DNA of 64,000 nucleotides, taken from the NCBI RefSeq assembly GCF_900156055.1, contig NZ_FTMQ01000003.1:372001-436000 (forward strand). Reading direction: 5' to 3'. Origin of the DNA: Rhizobium sp. RU33A. Lineage in GTDB: Bacteria > Pseudomonadota > Alphaproteobacteria > Rhizobiales > Rhizobiaceae. Positions within the stretch are counted from its first letter, which is position 1; each line of letters begins with the position of its first letter. Positions 27,823-37,674 of the stretch are shown one piece after another. The position numbers and the translations under genes were made by a program. The notes beneath the pieces are model-generated. The model ran no database searches. It was not told the origin of the DNA and saw nothing but the letters and a program-made list of their open reading frames with translations.

Positions 27823-29055
27823 TCAGTTCCGCAAGGCCCTCTGGTGGCGCCATTCGGCAGCCCCGCAGCCCCAGACGATGCCAAGCACGAGATAGAAATG
27901 CCGCCAGTGGTCGGTATCGATCACGGTGCCGACCAGGATATGCCCGACCAGAACGATCCAGGCGACCACCAGATAGGGTTGCCACGGTCGCTCGCGCAGC
28001 AAGTAGCGGAAGCCCATCGACACGGTCCAGATCATCAGCGTCACGTAAGAGACAAAGCCGATCCAGCCATAGGCCATCAGGGATTTCAGCCAGATATTGT
28101 GCTCGTCTTCCGGGAAGATCCGACCGAACATCATAGGCCCGATCCCGAGCGGCCTCTCCATGGCCAGTTCGAAACCAAGACGGTGGCGGGCGAAGCGCCC
28201 GAGGTGGCCGCCGTCATACTCTTGCACCAGCTGCGTTCTGGTCTCGAACAGCGCGCGCACCTTCTCGAATTGCAGAGCGACCGACAGGGCCAAGACCATG
28301 GCGACCACGGCCGCCAGAGACAAGACCAGGATCTTCAGGCGGAAAGCGTTGGTTCGCTCTTTCAAGAGCATGACGAAGACCAGGGCGACGGTGCAGAAGA
28401 GAAACAGTCCCCAGGCGGCGCGCGAGAAGGAGAGAAACACCGCCAAGGAAAGGATCAGGATGCCGACGATCCGCAGCGGTGATTCCAGGAGCCGCCCTTT
28501 CAGCATGCCGTGCATGAGGTAGAGCGTCGGCGCGACGAGGAATGGACCGAAAACGTTGGGGTCCTGGAAAGCCCCCATGGCGCGGTCATAGCGGGTGAAC
28601 ATCTCCGCCCCGGGAAAGGCGTGGAAGTAGCCGAGGATCCCGAGCATGCCCGTGATGATGGCGGCGGCTACCCAGGCCTGGAAGATCAGTTTCAGCCGCT
28701 GCGGCCTGTCCTCGATGACCGCAGCATAGAAAACGGCCGTGAGCGCCAGGAAGATCGACACTGCCACGTAGAGAACCTGCTCCGTCAGGATGGTCCGTAG
28801 CATGGTCAGCGCCAGAAGCCCTCCGACGTTGAAGATCAGCAACAGAGCGAGCAGGGGCGCGACGACGCGCGAGATCTTCAGGCCGAAGAGGAACCAGAGG
28901 GCGACCTGGCCGACCATCAGAAGTTCATAAGGGGCAGGCTCGGATATGACGAAGCCCGACAGGAAGACGCCAAACGCCATGATCCAGGAGATCATCAGCT
29001 GGACGGCAGCTGCCTGCGGGTTGAAGGGCCTCGCTTGGTTGACGACGGCACTCAA
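27823..29055 (-). CDS. O-antigen ligase/polymerase-like membrane protein
   Basis: 410 residues with about 11 hydrophobic segments and the large periplasmic loop typical of Wzy/WaaL proteins (the loop around YDGGHLGRFARHRLGFELAMERPLGIGPMMF, with conserved arginine and histidine, and FPEDEHNIWLKSLMAYGW). The start is TTG 29055, overlapping the TGA of the upstream gene by four bases (TTGA), which points to translational coupling; the next in-frame ATG is 21 codons in. It is the last gene of the polysaccharide operon and most likely polymerises or ligates the repeat unit in the inner membrane. Confidence 0.85.
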   Translation of the reverse strand: MSAVVNQARPFNPQAAAVQLMISWIMAFGVFLSGFVISEPAPYELLMVGQVALWFLFGLKISRVVAPLLALLLIFNVGGLLALTMLRTILTEQVLYVAVSIFLALTAVFYAAVIEDRPQRLKLIFQAWVAAAIITGMLGILGYFHAFPGAEMFTRYDRAMGAFQDPNVFGPFLVAPTLYLMHGMLKGRLLESPLRIVGILILSLAVFLSFSRAAWGLFLFCTVALVFVMLLKERTNAFRLKILVLSLAAVVAMVLALSVALQFEKVRALFETRTQLVQEYDGGHLGRFARHRLGFELAMERPLGIGPMMFGRIFPEDEHNIWLKSLMAYGWIGFVSYVTLMIWTVSMGFRYLLRERPWQPYLVVAWIVLVGHILVGTVIDTDHWRHFYLVLGIVWGCGAAEWRHQRALRN

Positions 29056-30608
29056 TAGGCGTTCTCGGTATTGAGAAGCCTGAGCGGGGTCAGGAACAGG
29101 ATCTTCAGATCGAACCAGAGAGACCAGTTTTCGATGTAATAGAGGTCATAGGCCGTGCGGAACTTGATCTTGTCGTCGGTGTCGATTTCGCCGCGCCAGC
29201 CATTGATCTGCGCCCAACCGGTGACGCCGGGCTTGACCCGGTGCCGGGCAAAGTAACCCTCGACGATTTCGCCGAAGGTCTTGTCGCGGGTCTGGCCGAG
29301 GATGGCATGGGGGCGGGGGCCGACCAGCGAGAGATCGCCGCGCAGCACGTTGAAGATCTGCGGCAATTCATCGATCGACGTCTTGCGGATGAAGCGGCCG
29401 ACCGGCGTCACGCGAGGGTCGTTCTTGGTGACGGCATTCTTGGCCGTCGGATCGCTCATCTCCGTATACATCGACCGGAATTTCAGGACGTTGATCACCT
29501 CATTGTTGAAGCCGTGACGCTTCTGCACGAAGAAGACCGGTCCCTTGGATGTCATCTTGACCGCAATCGCCGTGGCAATGAACACCGGCCACAGCAGGAT
29601 GAGAGCGAGAACGCTGAAGAAGATGTCGAAGGCGCGCTTGGCGACCGAGTCCCAGTCACGGATCGGCTTGTCGAGAATGTCGAGAAGCGGCACCGCGCCG
29701 ACATGCGAATAGGCACGCGGACGGAAGCGCAGATTGTTGGAATGGGCGGCCAGGCGGATATCGACCGGCAGAACCCAGAGCATCTTCAGGAGCTGCATGA
29801 TGCGGGCTTCTGCGCTGAGCGGCAGCGAGATGATCAGCATGTCGATATGGGCAAGCCGCGCAAATTCGACGAGTTCGGCCACGGTCCCGAGCTTCGGGTA
29901 ACCGGCGACCACGTCCGGGGAGCGTGCAGAGTTACGATCGTCGAAGATACCGCAGATCCGGATATCGTTTTCCGGCTGCTGTTCCAAAGCGCGAATGAGA
30001 TCCTTGGCAGGCTTGCCGCCGCCGACGATCACCGCGCGGCGCTCCATCACGCCGTTGCGTCCCCAGCGGCGAAAGCCAAAGCCGATCAGATTGCGCTCGA
30101 TAAGGAGATAAATCGCACCGAGCACGAACCATGCGGCGAGTATGCTGCGGTAGTTGGGGTCATGGTCGATAAACAGGAAGTTCGTCAGAGCGACAAGACC
30201 GAGGGAAGCCATCCAGCTTCCGAGCACCCGCGCCATGGATCCCATCGGCGAGCGCAGAATCGAGACGTGATAGCAATCGCTGGCCTGCATGAAGAGCAAT
30301 GCGAGCAGCGAGCCGACAAAAGCACTGATGCTCGTGTCGAGGAAGTGGGCGCCGGGATCGACGGCGACGAAGAAGTTCGCGCCGAGCGCAATCCCGAACA
30401 GGCTGAAGAACTCGAGAAAACGCAGCTGGCCGATCACGATCGACGGCGAGTAGTTGGCGACCGCATATTGTGACGCGATCTGGCGTGCCAATGCGCTGAT
30501 TTCGGCCTTGCGCTCCCCTTCCACCTTGTGCAGAGGATCGTCGCCGGTCGTCTGACCGCGACGCAATGCGTCAAGATCGAATGCCTCGGGTTTGTCGACC
30601 TTGTTCAT
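29052..30608 (-). CDS. Polyprenyl-phosphate sugar phosphotransferase, UppE/WcaJ type
   Basis: 518 residues from ATG 30608 (a GTG at 30623 is in frame but has no ribosome site). Four N-terminal membrane helices, a Rossmann-like central domain ([17 protein letters not shown]), a fifth helix ([16 protein letters not shown]) and the catalytic C-terminal domain: [62 protein letters not shown]. It starts polysaccharide synthesis by moving a sugar phosphate onto undecaprenyl phosphate. The match to UppE of the Agrobacterium unipolar polysaccharide locus is by family and by gene neighbourhood. Confidence 0.9.
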   Translation of the reverse strand: MNKVDKPEAFDLDALRRGQTTGDDPLHKVEGERKAEISALARQIASQYAVANYSPSIVIGQLRFLEFFSLFGIALGANFFVAVDPGAHFLDTSISAFVGSLLALLFMQASDCYHVSILRSPMGSMARVLGSWMASLGLVALTNFLFIDHDPNYRSILAAWFVLGAIYLLIERNLIGFGFRRWGRNGVMERRAVIVGGGKPAKDLIRALEQQPENDIRICGIFDDRNSARSPDVVAGYPKLGTVAELVEFARLAHIDMLIISLPLSAEARIMQLLKMLWVLPVDIRLAAHSNNLRFRPRAYSHVGAVPLLDILDKPIRDWDSVAKRAFDIFFSVLALILLWPVFIATAIAVKMTSKGPVFFVQKRHGFNNEVINVLKFRSMYTEMSDPTAKNAVTKNDPRVTPVGRFIRKTSIDELPQIFNVLRGDLSLVGPRPHAILGQTRDKTFGEIVEGYFARHRVKPGVTGWAQINGWRGEIDTDDKIKFRTAYDLYYIENWSLWFDLKILFLTPLRLLNTENAY

Positions 30609-30717
30609 GTCTGGATCTCGCACGTGTGTGCGGGAAGACTACGGCGAAGGTCCTAAGAAACGCTTTAGGATCCCCTCAGAAATGGTCTGATCTGTGCCGT
30701 TTCAGTGCAAGCCGCAG

Positions 30718-31860
30718 TCAAATACGCGCGAGTTGTGCCCGATAAAGCGCTTCGATGTCCCGGGCCATCACTGTTGCGGAAAAACGGGAGCGGAAGCTCT
30801 GAGGACTTGGCATGGTTCGCCTCGACCAGTCCGGATCGGTCAGCGCCTTTGCCATCACCGCACCGAAGAGATCGGCGCGGCCGGCCTCGACGAGGGCCTC
30901 GCTGTCATTGCCGAGGATCTCGGGAATGCCGCCGACCCGTGAGGCGATGACGGTCTTTTGTGCGGCCAGCGCCTCCAGAACGATATAGGGCATGGCCTCG
31001 GCGCGCGAGGGAACGACAATGATGTCAGAGAGCGCAAAGGCCTCGGAGATGGGCATGGCGGGTCTGAAACCGATCCGGCGGCTGAGGCCCTTCTGTTCGA
31101 CCATTCGACGATAGCGATCGAGATCGGGGCCGTCTCCGACGATTACCCCGCTCAACGGTCGACCGACCAGTCGTTCAGCTTCGGCGAAGGCATTGATGAA
31201 GACGTCGGGCCCCTTGAGATCGCGCAGCATGCCGATATAGGCGAAATCCACGCCCTCGGCTTCGACCGGGATACGCCCGAAGTCCCTCTCGCTGATGCCA
31301 TTATAGACCCGCGTCGCCTGGCAATGGGGTATGCCGATCTTCGTCTCGTAGGTCTGGCGCTCGTAGTCACAGACGAAGGAGATCGATTCCGTCATCCGCT
31401 CCAGGATGCGCTCCGCCATGAAGACCGCCTGTCCCGACGGCTTTGTCCGCGAGAAATGCAGGCTGCCGCCGTGCGGTGAGTAGAGGCGGGCGACGCGATA
31501 CCTTCGAACCCGCAGCAGTGAGCCGATCAACCGCGCGATCACGCCGCCCTTGGCGCCATGACCATGCAGGATATCCGGCTGCAATTCCTTGATGAGTTTG
31601 TAAGCTTCGGCAAGTGCTGCCATGTCCTTCAATCCGACCGAACGCCGGATCGGGAAGCGTGTGACGCCGAGCGAAAGATGCGGCATGATCTGATCGAAGA
31701 GCCGGTCTTCATGCGCGCCGCCCGTCGAGCTGTCGCAGAGGATGCCGACTTTGTGTCCGGCCGCGCTGTGCAATTCTGCCAGATCGCGGACATGGCGGAA
31801 GATCCCGCCGATCGGCGACCGAAAGCAATGCACGATGCGCAGCGACTGGACTTCTGCCAT
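30718..31860 (-). CDS. Glycosyltransferase family 4
   Basis: 380 residues with two Rossmann halves. The N-terminal donor-acceptor side reads IVHCFRSPIGGIFRHVRDLA; the C-terminal half has IGMLRDLKGPDVFINAF, VIVGDGPDLDRY and the E-x7-E motif in SRAEAMPYIVLEALAA. It adds a sugar to the lipid-linked repeat unit on the cytoplasmic face. It starts three bases after the wza-like gene stop, so the two are in one transcript; 110 bases separate it from the sugar-phosphate transferase. Confidence 0.9.
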   Translation of the reverse strand: MAEVQSLRIVHCFRSPIGGIFRHVRDLAELHSAAGHKVGILCDSSTGGAHEDRLFDQIMPHLSLGVTRFPIRRSVGLKDMAALAEAYKLIKELQPDILHGHGAKGGVIARLIGSLLRVRRYRVARLYSPHGGSLHFSRTKPSGQAVFMAERILERMTESISFVCDYERQTYETKIGIPHCQATRVYNGISERDFGRIPVEAEGVDFAYIGMLRDLKGPDVFINAFAEAERLVGRPLSGVIVGDGPDLDRYRRMVEQKGLSRRIGFRPAMPISEAFALSDIIVVPSRAEAMPYIVLEALAAQKTVIASRVGGIPEILGNDSEALVEAGRADLFGAVMAKALTDPDWSRRTMPSPQSFRSRFSATVMARDIEALYRAQLARI

Positions 31861-31863
31861 CGA

Positions 31864-32439
31864 TCAGAACAGCCGTTCGCGCACGTAGACGGTATCTCCG
31901 GCAAGGATTGGGTCGGTGATCGGCACGCGACCGGTAATGATCTGTCCGTTGATCTTGCGGGTCACGTCGACATCCCGCTGATTGGCCCGGCTGTTGAAGC
32001 CGCCGGAGACAGCGATGGCGTTGAGGATCGTCATGCCCGGTACATAGGCGTATTGCCCCGGCTGCCCGACCTGGCCCATAACGAAGATGGACCGATAGCG
32101 ATCGACTTCGATCGAGACGTCGGGATCACGCAGGTACCCTTGCTTGAGCTTCTGGGCGATCGCGCCTTCGAGCTGGGTGAGGGTCGCACCGCGAGCGGCG
32201 ACCTGACCGACAAGCGGGAAGGCGATGTAGCCGGCCTGGTCAACGGTATAGGTGTTGGTGAGGCTCGGTTGTTCGAAGACGGTGACGCGCAGACGGTCGC
32301 CGCTGTCGAGCCGATACGGCTGGATGGTTGCCTCGTGAAAGACCTTCGGGGCAGGGCGATAACTCGCGCAGCCCGAAACGCCGATCGACAGGACCACGCT
32401 TGCGATCAGAACCATCGCCTGTTTGCCGACCATCGCCAT
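31864..32439 (-). CDS. Wza-like polysaccharide export lipoprotein
   Basis: 191 residues from ATG 32439 (an ATG two codons later is equally possible). Signal peptide with lipobox VSGC (about residue 24). A poly-export domain (YRLDSGDRLRVTVFEQPSLTNTYTVDQAGYIAFPLVG) is followed by an SLBB domain (SIFVMGQVGQPGQYAYVPGMTILNAIAVSGGF). It is shorter than E. coli Wza and lacks its C-terminal helix, as do many rhizobial exporters. First gene of the minus-strand operon; divergent from the Wzc-like gene. Confidence 0.9.
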   Translation of the reverse strand: MAMVGKQAMVLIASVVLSIGVSGCASYRPAPKVFHEATIQPYRLDSGDRLRVTVFEQPSLTNTYTVDQAGYIAFPLVGQVAARGATLTQLEGAIAQKLKQGYLRDPDVSIEVDRYRSIFVMGQVGQPGQYAYVPGMTILNAIAVSGGFNSRANQRDVDVTRKINGQIITGRVPITDPILAGDTVYVRERLF

Positions 32440-32622
32440 GCGCTGCTGCGCTCCCACTGAACCCACATTCGTTGGCCTGTTATCGAATGGTTAGGGTTAA
32501 TGCCGGGTAAACGACCGATGGCTGGTTGCATCATTCGGACGCCAAAACTGGGAGCATCACGGTTAACCCTTGAGTTACCATGATCCTTTACTTTCGCCGA
32601 CAAGATGTTCCGGGAGTCTGTG

Positions 32623-34815
32623 ATGCCGAGTGTGGACCGTGATCAACATGATGTCGATATCGACCTCGCCCAGCTCTTTCGCGCCGTGTGGCAGCGGAAG
32701 GGGAGGATCTTGGGCGCTACGGCTCTTGTCGGAGTTCTGGCCTTCGTCGGCGCCAATGCGATCTCGCCGACTTACAAAAGCGATGCCAAACTCCTGATCG
32801 AGCCGCGCGAGCCAACTTTTTCCGCATCCGGAGCCAACTCCGCGACCGTCGAAACCATGCCCGACGAACTCAATGTGGCAAGCCAGGTGCAGCTGCTGCA
32901 GTCCGTCGATCTGATCAAGCAGGTGGCACGCGAGCTCAATCTCAACGAGCGTACCGAATTCGATCCGGATTCCAGCCCGTCCGTCATCACCGATTTCCTC
33001 GTGCTCTTCGGCCTGAAGAGCAACCCGCTCGAACTTCCACCCGAAGAGCGCGTCATCAACGCCTTCAAGGAAAAGCTCGCCGTCTATCAGGTCGACAAGT
33101 CGCGGGTGATCGGGATCGAGTTCACATCGCAGGATCCGAAGCTTGCGGCAGCCGTCCCGAACACGATGATAGACGTCTATCGGTCCTTGCAAAGCGGTGC
33201 CAAGCTCGACAGCAATTCCGACGCCGTGCGCTGGCTGGAGACGGAGATTGCCAACCTGCGCGAAAAGGTTCGCGAGGCCGAGCAGACGGTCGCCGAATAT
33301 CGCTCGTCGGCGGGATTGATGTCGCTTGGCTCCGATCAGAGCTCGTTCAGCAGCAAGCAGCTCTCGGATATCTCGACTGAGCTTGCCCGGGTCCGTGGCG
33401 AACGCGCAAATGCCGAGGCAACCGCGGAGAACCTGCGTGCCAGCATCAGGGCTGGAAGGTCGACCGAGACGCTGGATGCGGTTGCCCGCTCGGAATCGAT
33501 CCAGCGCCTGAGGGCAACGGAATCGCAGTTGAGCGCCCAGATTTCCGATCTCTCCACGCGCCTCCTCGACGGTCATCCCCAGATGAAGGCATTGCGCGCC
33601 CAGCTTGCTGGTATCCGCGAGCAGGTACAGGCCGAATCCCTGAAGGTCGCGGCCGGCCTCGAAAATGAAGCAGCCGTTGCCCGTGAACGCGAAACACAGC
33701 TGTTGGCCCAGCTCAATACCTTGAAGGCCGACACGGCCCGTGCCGGCGAAGACGAAGTCGGGTTGAAGTCGCTGGAGCGCGAGGCGACGGCCCAGCGTCA
33801 GCTGCTCGAAACCTATCTGGCGCGCTACCGCGAGGCGTCGTCACGCCTCGACAAGGATTCGAGCCCTGCCGACGCGCGTGTGATTTCCACCGCGATCGAG
33901 CCACAGGAGCCGAATTTCCCCAAGGTTCTGCCGATTACGATCGTCGCCACGCTGTCGACCATGATCCTCGCGGCCGTTGCGGTGATGCTGGCCGAACTTT
34001 TCAGCGGTCGCGCATTGCGTCCCACGGGGGCAGTGGTTCCCGTTGCCGTGCGCCGGGAAGAAGAGGCGCTGCCGCAGCAGGAAGCCGCCCCCGATCAGGA
34101 CAGGCCGGAGCGCTCGACCGATACGCCTGCGAGCCTGCTGAACGTTGCCCCGGACGAAGATCTGGTTGAGGAGATGGAGCAGGCTGTCACCGCCGAGCTT
34201 CCGGCAACGGAGACTGCCGAGGAGCATGACGAATTCTCGATCGCGTCTGTGGCCAACTTTCTCGTCGAGCAGGAGACGCGGATCGCTTTTGCGATTTCGC
34301 CGTCGGGCGACGATGGCTCGCTTGGCACGGTCGCTCTCGCTCGCGAGCTGGCCGAACGCGGCAAGCGCATGGTCCTCGTCGACATGACGGGCTCGGCCTG
34401 CCCGACGCGTTTGATGGCATCCTGGCGCGACCTTCCCGGGATCACAGATCTGTTGACCGGTGAGGCCGCCTTTGCCGATTGCATCCATCCGGACCGCTCC
34501 TCGACAGCCGATATCGTACCTCAGGGCAATGCGGATATCCGTCAGGCCATGCGTGGTGCCGACCGTCTCTCCATGATCGTCGACGCGCTCGCCGACGTCT
34601 ACGATCTGGTGCTGGTCGAATGCGGCCCTGCGAATGCACAAGGCGTTGCGCGTCTCAGCCGCAACGGCCGCCACGAGATCATCCTCTCAGCTCCCGAGCC
34701 GAGGGCGGACGAGCTGGCCGAGATCATGGTCACCTTCGAGGATGTCGGCTACTCGGATCTCGTTCTGCTTTCGGTGAAGACTCCGCCAAGCCGCCACGCC
34801 CGGGACGCAGCCTGA
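32623..34815 (+). CDS. Wzc/ExoP-like chain-length protein, degraded ATP site
   Basis: 730 residues from ATG 32623 (GGGAG six bases upstream; an ATG at 32605 is less likely). Domain order: N-terminal Wzz segment with a membrane helix (RILGATALVGVLAFVGA), long periplasmic coiled coil (about residues 170-410), a second membrane helix (ITIVATLSTMILAAVAVML), an acidic linker and a C-terminal BY-kinase-like fold. In that fold the P-loop reads SPSGDDGSLGTVALA (near residue 563) without the GK(S/T) lysine, and no tyrosine cluster ends the protein. So it is probably not an active kinase. It should pair with the Wza-like protein to span the envelope. It diverges from the operon. Confidence 0.85.
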   Translation: MPSVDRDQHDVDIDLAQLFRAVWQRKGRILGATALVGVLAFVGANAISPTYKSDAKLLIEPREPTFSASGANSATVETMPDELNVASQVQLLQSVDLIKQVARELNLNERTEFDPDSSPSVITDFLVLFGLKSNPLELPPEERVINAFKEKLAVYQVDKSRVIGIEFTSQDPKLAAAVPNTMIDVYRSLQSGAKLDSNSDAVRWLETEIANLREKVREAEQTVAEYRSSAGLMSLGSDQSSFSSKQLSDISTELARVRGERANAEATAENLRASIRAGRSTETLDAVARSESIQRLRATESQLSAQISDLSTRLLDGHPQMKALRAQLAGIREQVQAESLKVAAGLENEAAVARERETQLLAQLNTLKADTARAGEDEVGLKSLEREATAQRQLLETYLARYREASSRLDKDSSPADARVISTAIEPQEPNFPKVLPITIVATLSTMILAAVAVMLAELFSGRALRPTGAVVPVAVRREEEALPQQEAAPDQDRPERSTDTPASLLNVAPDEDLVEEMEQAVTAELPATETAEEHDEFSIASVANFLVEQETRIAFAISPSGDDGSLGTVALARELAERGKRMVLVDMTGSACPTRLMASWRDLPGITDLLTGEAAFADCIHPDRSSTADIVPQGNADIRQAMRGADRLSMIVDALADVYDLVLVECGPANAQGVARLSRNGRHEIILSAPEPRADELAEIMVTFEDVGYSDLVLLSVKTPPSRHARDAA

Positions 34816-34842
34816 TATCAGGCGTTTCCGGGTTCGGAACGA

Positions 34843-36105
34843 TCAATCCTCTGATTTCGGCGCCGGTGTCGCCGTGCTCTGGGCCCTGAACCTCTGGATC
34901 AGGGTGTAGAGATGCGGATTACCCTTGATGAAGGTTTTCGTCCGGGTGAGGCTACGATGCGTCATGGCGGCGAAATGACCGGCAGGGCGCAGAGGCAGCA
35001 AGACGTCATGGTGCACCGTTTGCACAGTGCACCAGCGACGCTTGTAGTCCTGATCGCCAATGCCGAAGTCGAATAGGGCAGCACCGCTCAGGGCGCTGCG
35101 CTCGATGACCAACCAGAACAGGAGTTCGCCTGGACTGGCCTCCGTCATAAGACCGTCGTCGATCGAGCCAAACTGACAGATGACATGGTCGCCCTTGCGG
35201 GAAAGGCCGGTGATGGCGGCGATCTTGCCGTCATGCTCACCCGTCAGGCGGATGGCATGCAGTTCGAGTGGAACGTCGCTTCCGCCGCGATTGAATTCAA
35301 GAAGCATGCGAAAGAAGGCCTGTGTCTCCGCTGGCTGGAAGACGTTCGGCAAGCCGCCTGCGGCGAACCGGGCAGCCTTCTGCTGAAAGAAGCGTTCGAG
35401 GAGGGCTTGCTGCTCGGCAAGCTTTGTCGGGCGGATATGCTCGAATCCGCCTGCGGCTTCCAGCTTGCGGATCTGTGCGCGATACTTCTTGCGGCGGCTT
35501 TTGGCATTGAGCGCAGCAATCGTCTCTTCCATGGTCGCACACAGCGGCAGTTGGAAGGATGCGTTCTGGTTGCGGATATGCGGCAGAGCCGAAAGCGGAT
35601 GCCGCTCGCCGCGCCAGTCGAAGGGGATGTTCGTCAAGCTGAGCAGGTCGGCGTGATCACGCAACGCGTTGACCAGCAGTGTTTCGAGCGCGGGGCCGGG
35701 AAGCGTCGACGCGATCGATCGGAAGCCGGCGCTGAACAGGCCGCTGTTGAAGTTCGTGAAGGCGGATCCGATGAAGCGGACATTGCGCACGAGATAGTGC
35801 CGTTCGATTTCGAGCGGCAGCAGGAAGGCGATCTCGTCGTTCAGGCGTCCTTCGACGATGGCAAGCGGATGGCCATGGGTCTCGACCCAGGCGCGGCACC
35901 AGTCATAGCCATGATGCAGGGAGTTCCATGGATCGGCCTCAAGCTGCCGCCAGACCTTTTCCAGCGGCTTCATGCGCTGGTGCACGGTCAGCGAGAGCCG
36001 TCCGGCCGGAGTGTTGACGGTCGCTCGATTGCGTTCGACGGTGGCGCCGTCATCTGGCAGATCTTCGGCAAATGCCATCGCATCATGGCGTATCTGGGCC
36101 CGCAT
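34843..36105 (-). CDS. CelD/BcsL-type GNAT acyltransferase
   Basis: About 420 residues from ATG 36105 (a GTG at 36129 is possible). The protein belongs to the BioF2-like/CelD acetyltransferase group: FHEMKPLEKVWRQLE-type N-terminal half, central LNAKSRRKKYRAQIRKLEAAGG, and C-terminal HAIRLTGEHDGKIAAITGLSRKGDHVICQFGSIDDG with SPGELLFWLVIERS. Such proteins are found in cellulose and other surface polysaccharide loci, where they are thought to modify the polymer. It is convergent with the Wzc-like gene (28 bases), so it belongs to the same locus but not to the same transcript. Confidence 0.82.
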   Translation of the reverse strand: MRAQIRHDAMAFAEDLPDDGATVERNRATVNTPAGRLSLTVHQRMKPLEKVWRQLEADPWNSLHHGYDWCRAWVETHGHPLAIVEGRLNDEIAFLLPLEIERHYLVRNVRFIGSAFTNFNSGLFSAGFRSIASTLPGPALETLLVNALRDHADLLSLTNIPFDWRGERHPLSALPHIRNQNASFQLPLCATMEETIAALNAKSRRKKYRAQIRKLEAAGGFEHIRPTKLAEQQALLERFFQQKAARFAAGGLPNVFQPAETQAFFRMLLEFNRGGSDVPLELHAIRLTGEHDGKIAAITGLSRKGDHVICQFGSIDDGLMTEASPGELLFWLVIERSALSGAALFDFGIGDQDYKRRWCTVQTVHHDVLLPLRPAGHFAAMTHRSLTRTKTFIKGNPHLYTLIQRFRAQSTATPAPKSED

Positions 36106-36220
36106 GTACCCTATCCCGTCCGGTTTCACTGACGCGCAGGAGCTTAGGCGGACACTGCCAACAAACGGTTATCGGTCTCGGAGATGGGCAGCCTGACACC
36201 TTGCCAAGGTAAAGGCGGAG

Positions 36221-36448
36221 TTAATCCGCATCCTTCTTCTTGAACGGGCCGGCCATCCACTTGATCACGAGCATGGCGGGAATGACCCAGAGCAGGCCGG
36301 TCAGGAGGAAATAGAGCAGATGAGCCCACCAGGGGGCGGTCGCGAGGGTTGCCGTCGCGATCGTCGTCGCGAGAAGGGCATAGACCGACACGATCAGGAT
36401 GATCAGGATCGTGCCGATGAAGGATCTCAGTTTCGGGCGCCTTGTCAT
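36221..36448 (-). CDS. DUF2842 membrane protein
   Basis: 75 residues: two hydrophobic helices (about 10-35 and 43-63), APWWAHLLYFLLTGLLWVIPAM between, and a lysine-rich end (FKKKDAD). This is the DUF2842 pattern of alphaproteobacteria, conserved next to heme A synthase as I recall. Function unknown. It diverges from the cox15 gene. Confidence 0.82.
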   Translation of the reverse strand: MTRRPKLRSFIGTILIILIVSVYALLATTIATATLATAPWWAHLLYFLLTGLLWVIPAMLVIKWMAGPFKKKDAD

Positions 36449-36528
36449 GCCTTATTCCTACTCGACGTCGCCGTCCTCAGCGACGCGACCGCTTGCCGCA
36501 AACCGGCGGGCTTGTTTTGCACGGCTGA

Positions 36529-36542
36529 CTGATGCAAATCAA
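36529..36542. promoter_or_regulatory. FNR/FixK-type box before heme A synthase
   Basis: CTGAT-GCAA-ATCAA matches the anaerobox TTGAT-N4-ATCAA at nine of ten fixed positions. It ends 22 bases before the heme A synthase start, a position where binding would more likely repress than activate. Prediction from motif only. Confidence 0.4.
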
Positions 36543-36564
36543 CGGGCGAAAAGAGGATTGACGA

Positions 36565-37668
36565 ATGACAGCAGTATTGACCGGAACCGAGTTGCAGGTG
36601 CGCAAGGAAATCGCTCGCGTGGATGCTGACCGAAAGGCGGTCCGCATCTGGCTCGGCGTGGTGATTTTTGCGCTTTTCTGTCTCGTGCTGGTCGGCGGCG
36701 CAACGCGCCTGACCGACTCAGGCCTGTCTATCACCCAATGGAAACCGATCCATGGCGTTATCCCGCCGCTGACCGCCGCAGAGTGGGAAGAAGAGCTCGA
36801 ACTTTATCGTCAGATCCCGGAATACCAGCAGATCAACAAGGGCATGAGCCTCGACGAGTTCAAGTTCATCTTCTGGTGGGAATGGGCACATCGTCTGCTC
36901 GCCCGCCTGATCGGCGTGCTGTTTGCCGTGCCGCTCGCCTATTTCTGGCTGCGCGGCAAGATCGAGCCGAGCCTGCGCACGCCGCTGGTCGGGCTTCTGG
37001 CGCTCGGAGGCCTGCAAGGCTTCATCGGCTGGTGGATGGTTTCCTCGGGTCTCAGCGAGCGGACTGATGTCAGCCAGTATCGTCTGGCCGTCCACCTGAT
37101 GATGGCCTGCTTCATTTTCGCCAGTTGCGTCTGGATCTATCGCAGCCTTTACCCGCATACGGACGATGCTGTCCCGACGGAAAAGAGCCGTTTCTTCGCA
37201 GGCGTTCTGCTCATCATGACCTTCGTTCAGATCTATCTTGGTGCGCTTGTCGCGGGTCTCGATGCCGGGTTCACTTACAACACCTGGCCGCTGATGGACG
37301 GCGCCTGGGTGCCGCAAGGGCTCTTCATCCAGTCTCCCGCCTGGATCAACATCTTCGAAAACCCCAAGACGGTGCAATATATCCATCGCATCGGCGCCTA
37401 TGTTCTCTGGGCGGCAGCACTCGCCTACATGATCCAGTCTCTGCGGGCGGCTCCCGAGACCACCCATGCCCGCCGCAGCGTGGTGCTTTTCGTCCTCATC
37501 AGCATCCAGGCGGTGATCGGCATCGCGACGCTCGTGATGCAGGTGCCGCTGGCTGCCGGTGTCATTCATCAGGGCATGGCGCTGGTGGTTCTCGCCTTTG
37601 CCGTCGCTCATCTGCGTGCCTTCTACGGCGAGCGCCCGAAGCCGGTTGTGGTTGAAGTCCGCGACTGA
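36565..37668 (+). CDS. ctaA: Heme A synthase (CtaA/COX15)
   Basis: 367 residues, eight membrane helices. It oxidises heme O to heme A for aa3-type cytochrome oxidase. Signatures: [18 protein letters not shown], the histidines in [14 protein letters not shown] and [11 protein letters not shown], and [13 protein letters not shown]. The long loop [23 protein letters not shown] is typical of the alphaproteobacterial/mitochondrial (COX15) type. Confidence 0.96.
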   Translation: MTAVLTGTELQVRKEIARVDADRKAVRIWLGVVIFALFCLVLVGGATRLTDSGLSITQWKPIHGVIPPLTAAEWEEELELYRQIPEYQQINKGMSLDEFKFIFWWEWAHRLLARLIGVLFAVPLAYFWLRGKIEPSLRTPLVGLLALGGLQGFIGWWMVSSGLSERTDVSQYRLAVHLMMACFIFASCVWIYRSLYPHTDDAVPTEKSRFFAGVLLIMTFVQIYLGALVAGLDAGFTYNTWPLMDGAWVPQGLFIQSPAWINIFENPKTVQYIHRIGAYVLWAAALAYMIQSLRAAPETTHARRSVVLFVLISIQAVIGIATLVMQVPLAAGVIHQGMALVVLAFAVAHLRAFYGERPKPVVVEVRD

Positions 37669-37674
37669 GCCTGA

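Noticed and set aside
32497..32511. CtrA-like TTAA-N7-TAAA between wza-like and wzc-like genes
   Set aside because: One mismatch and single site; not distinguishable from chance, unlike the array at 4565.
34843..36105. Cellulose synthesis operon (because of the CelD-like protein)
   Set aside because: No BcsA/CelA synthase in the window; the neighbours fit a Wza/Wzy-type polymer.
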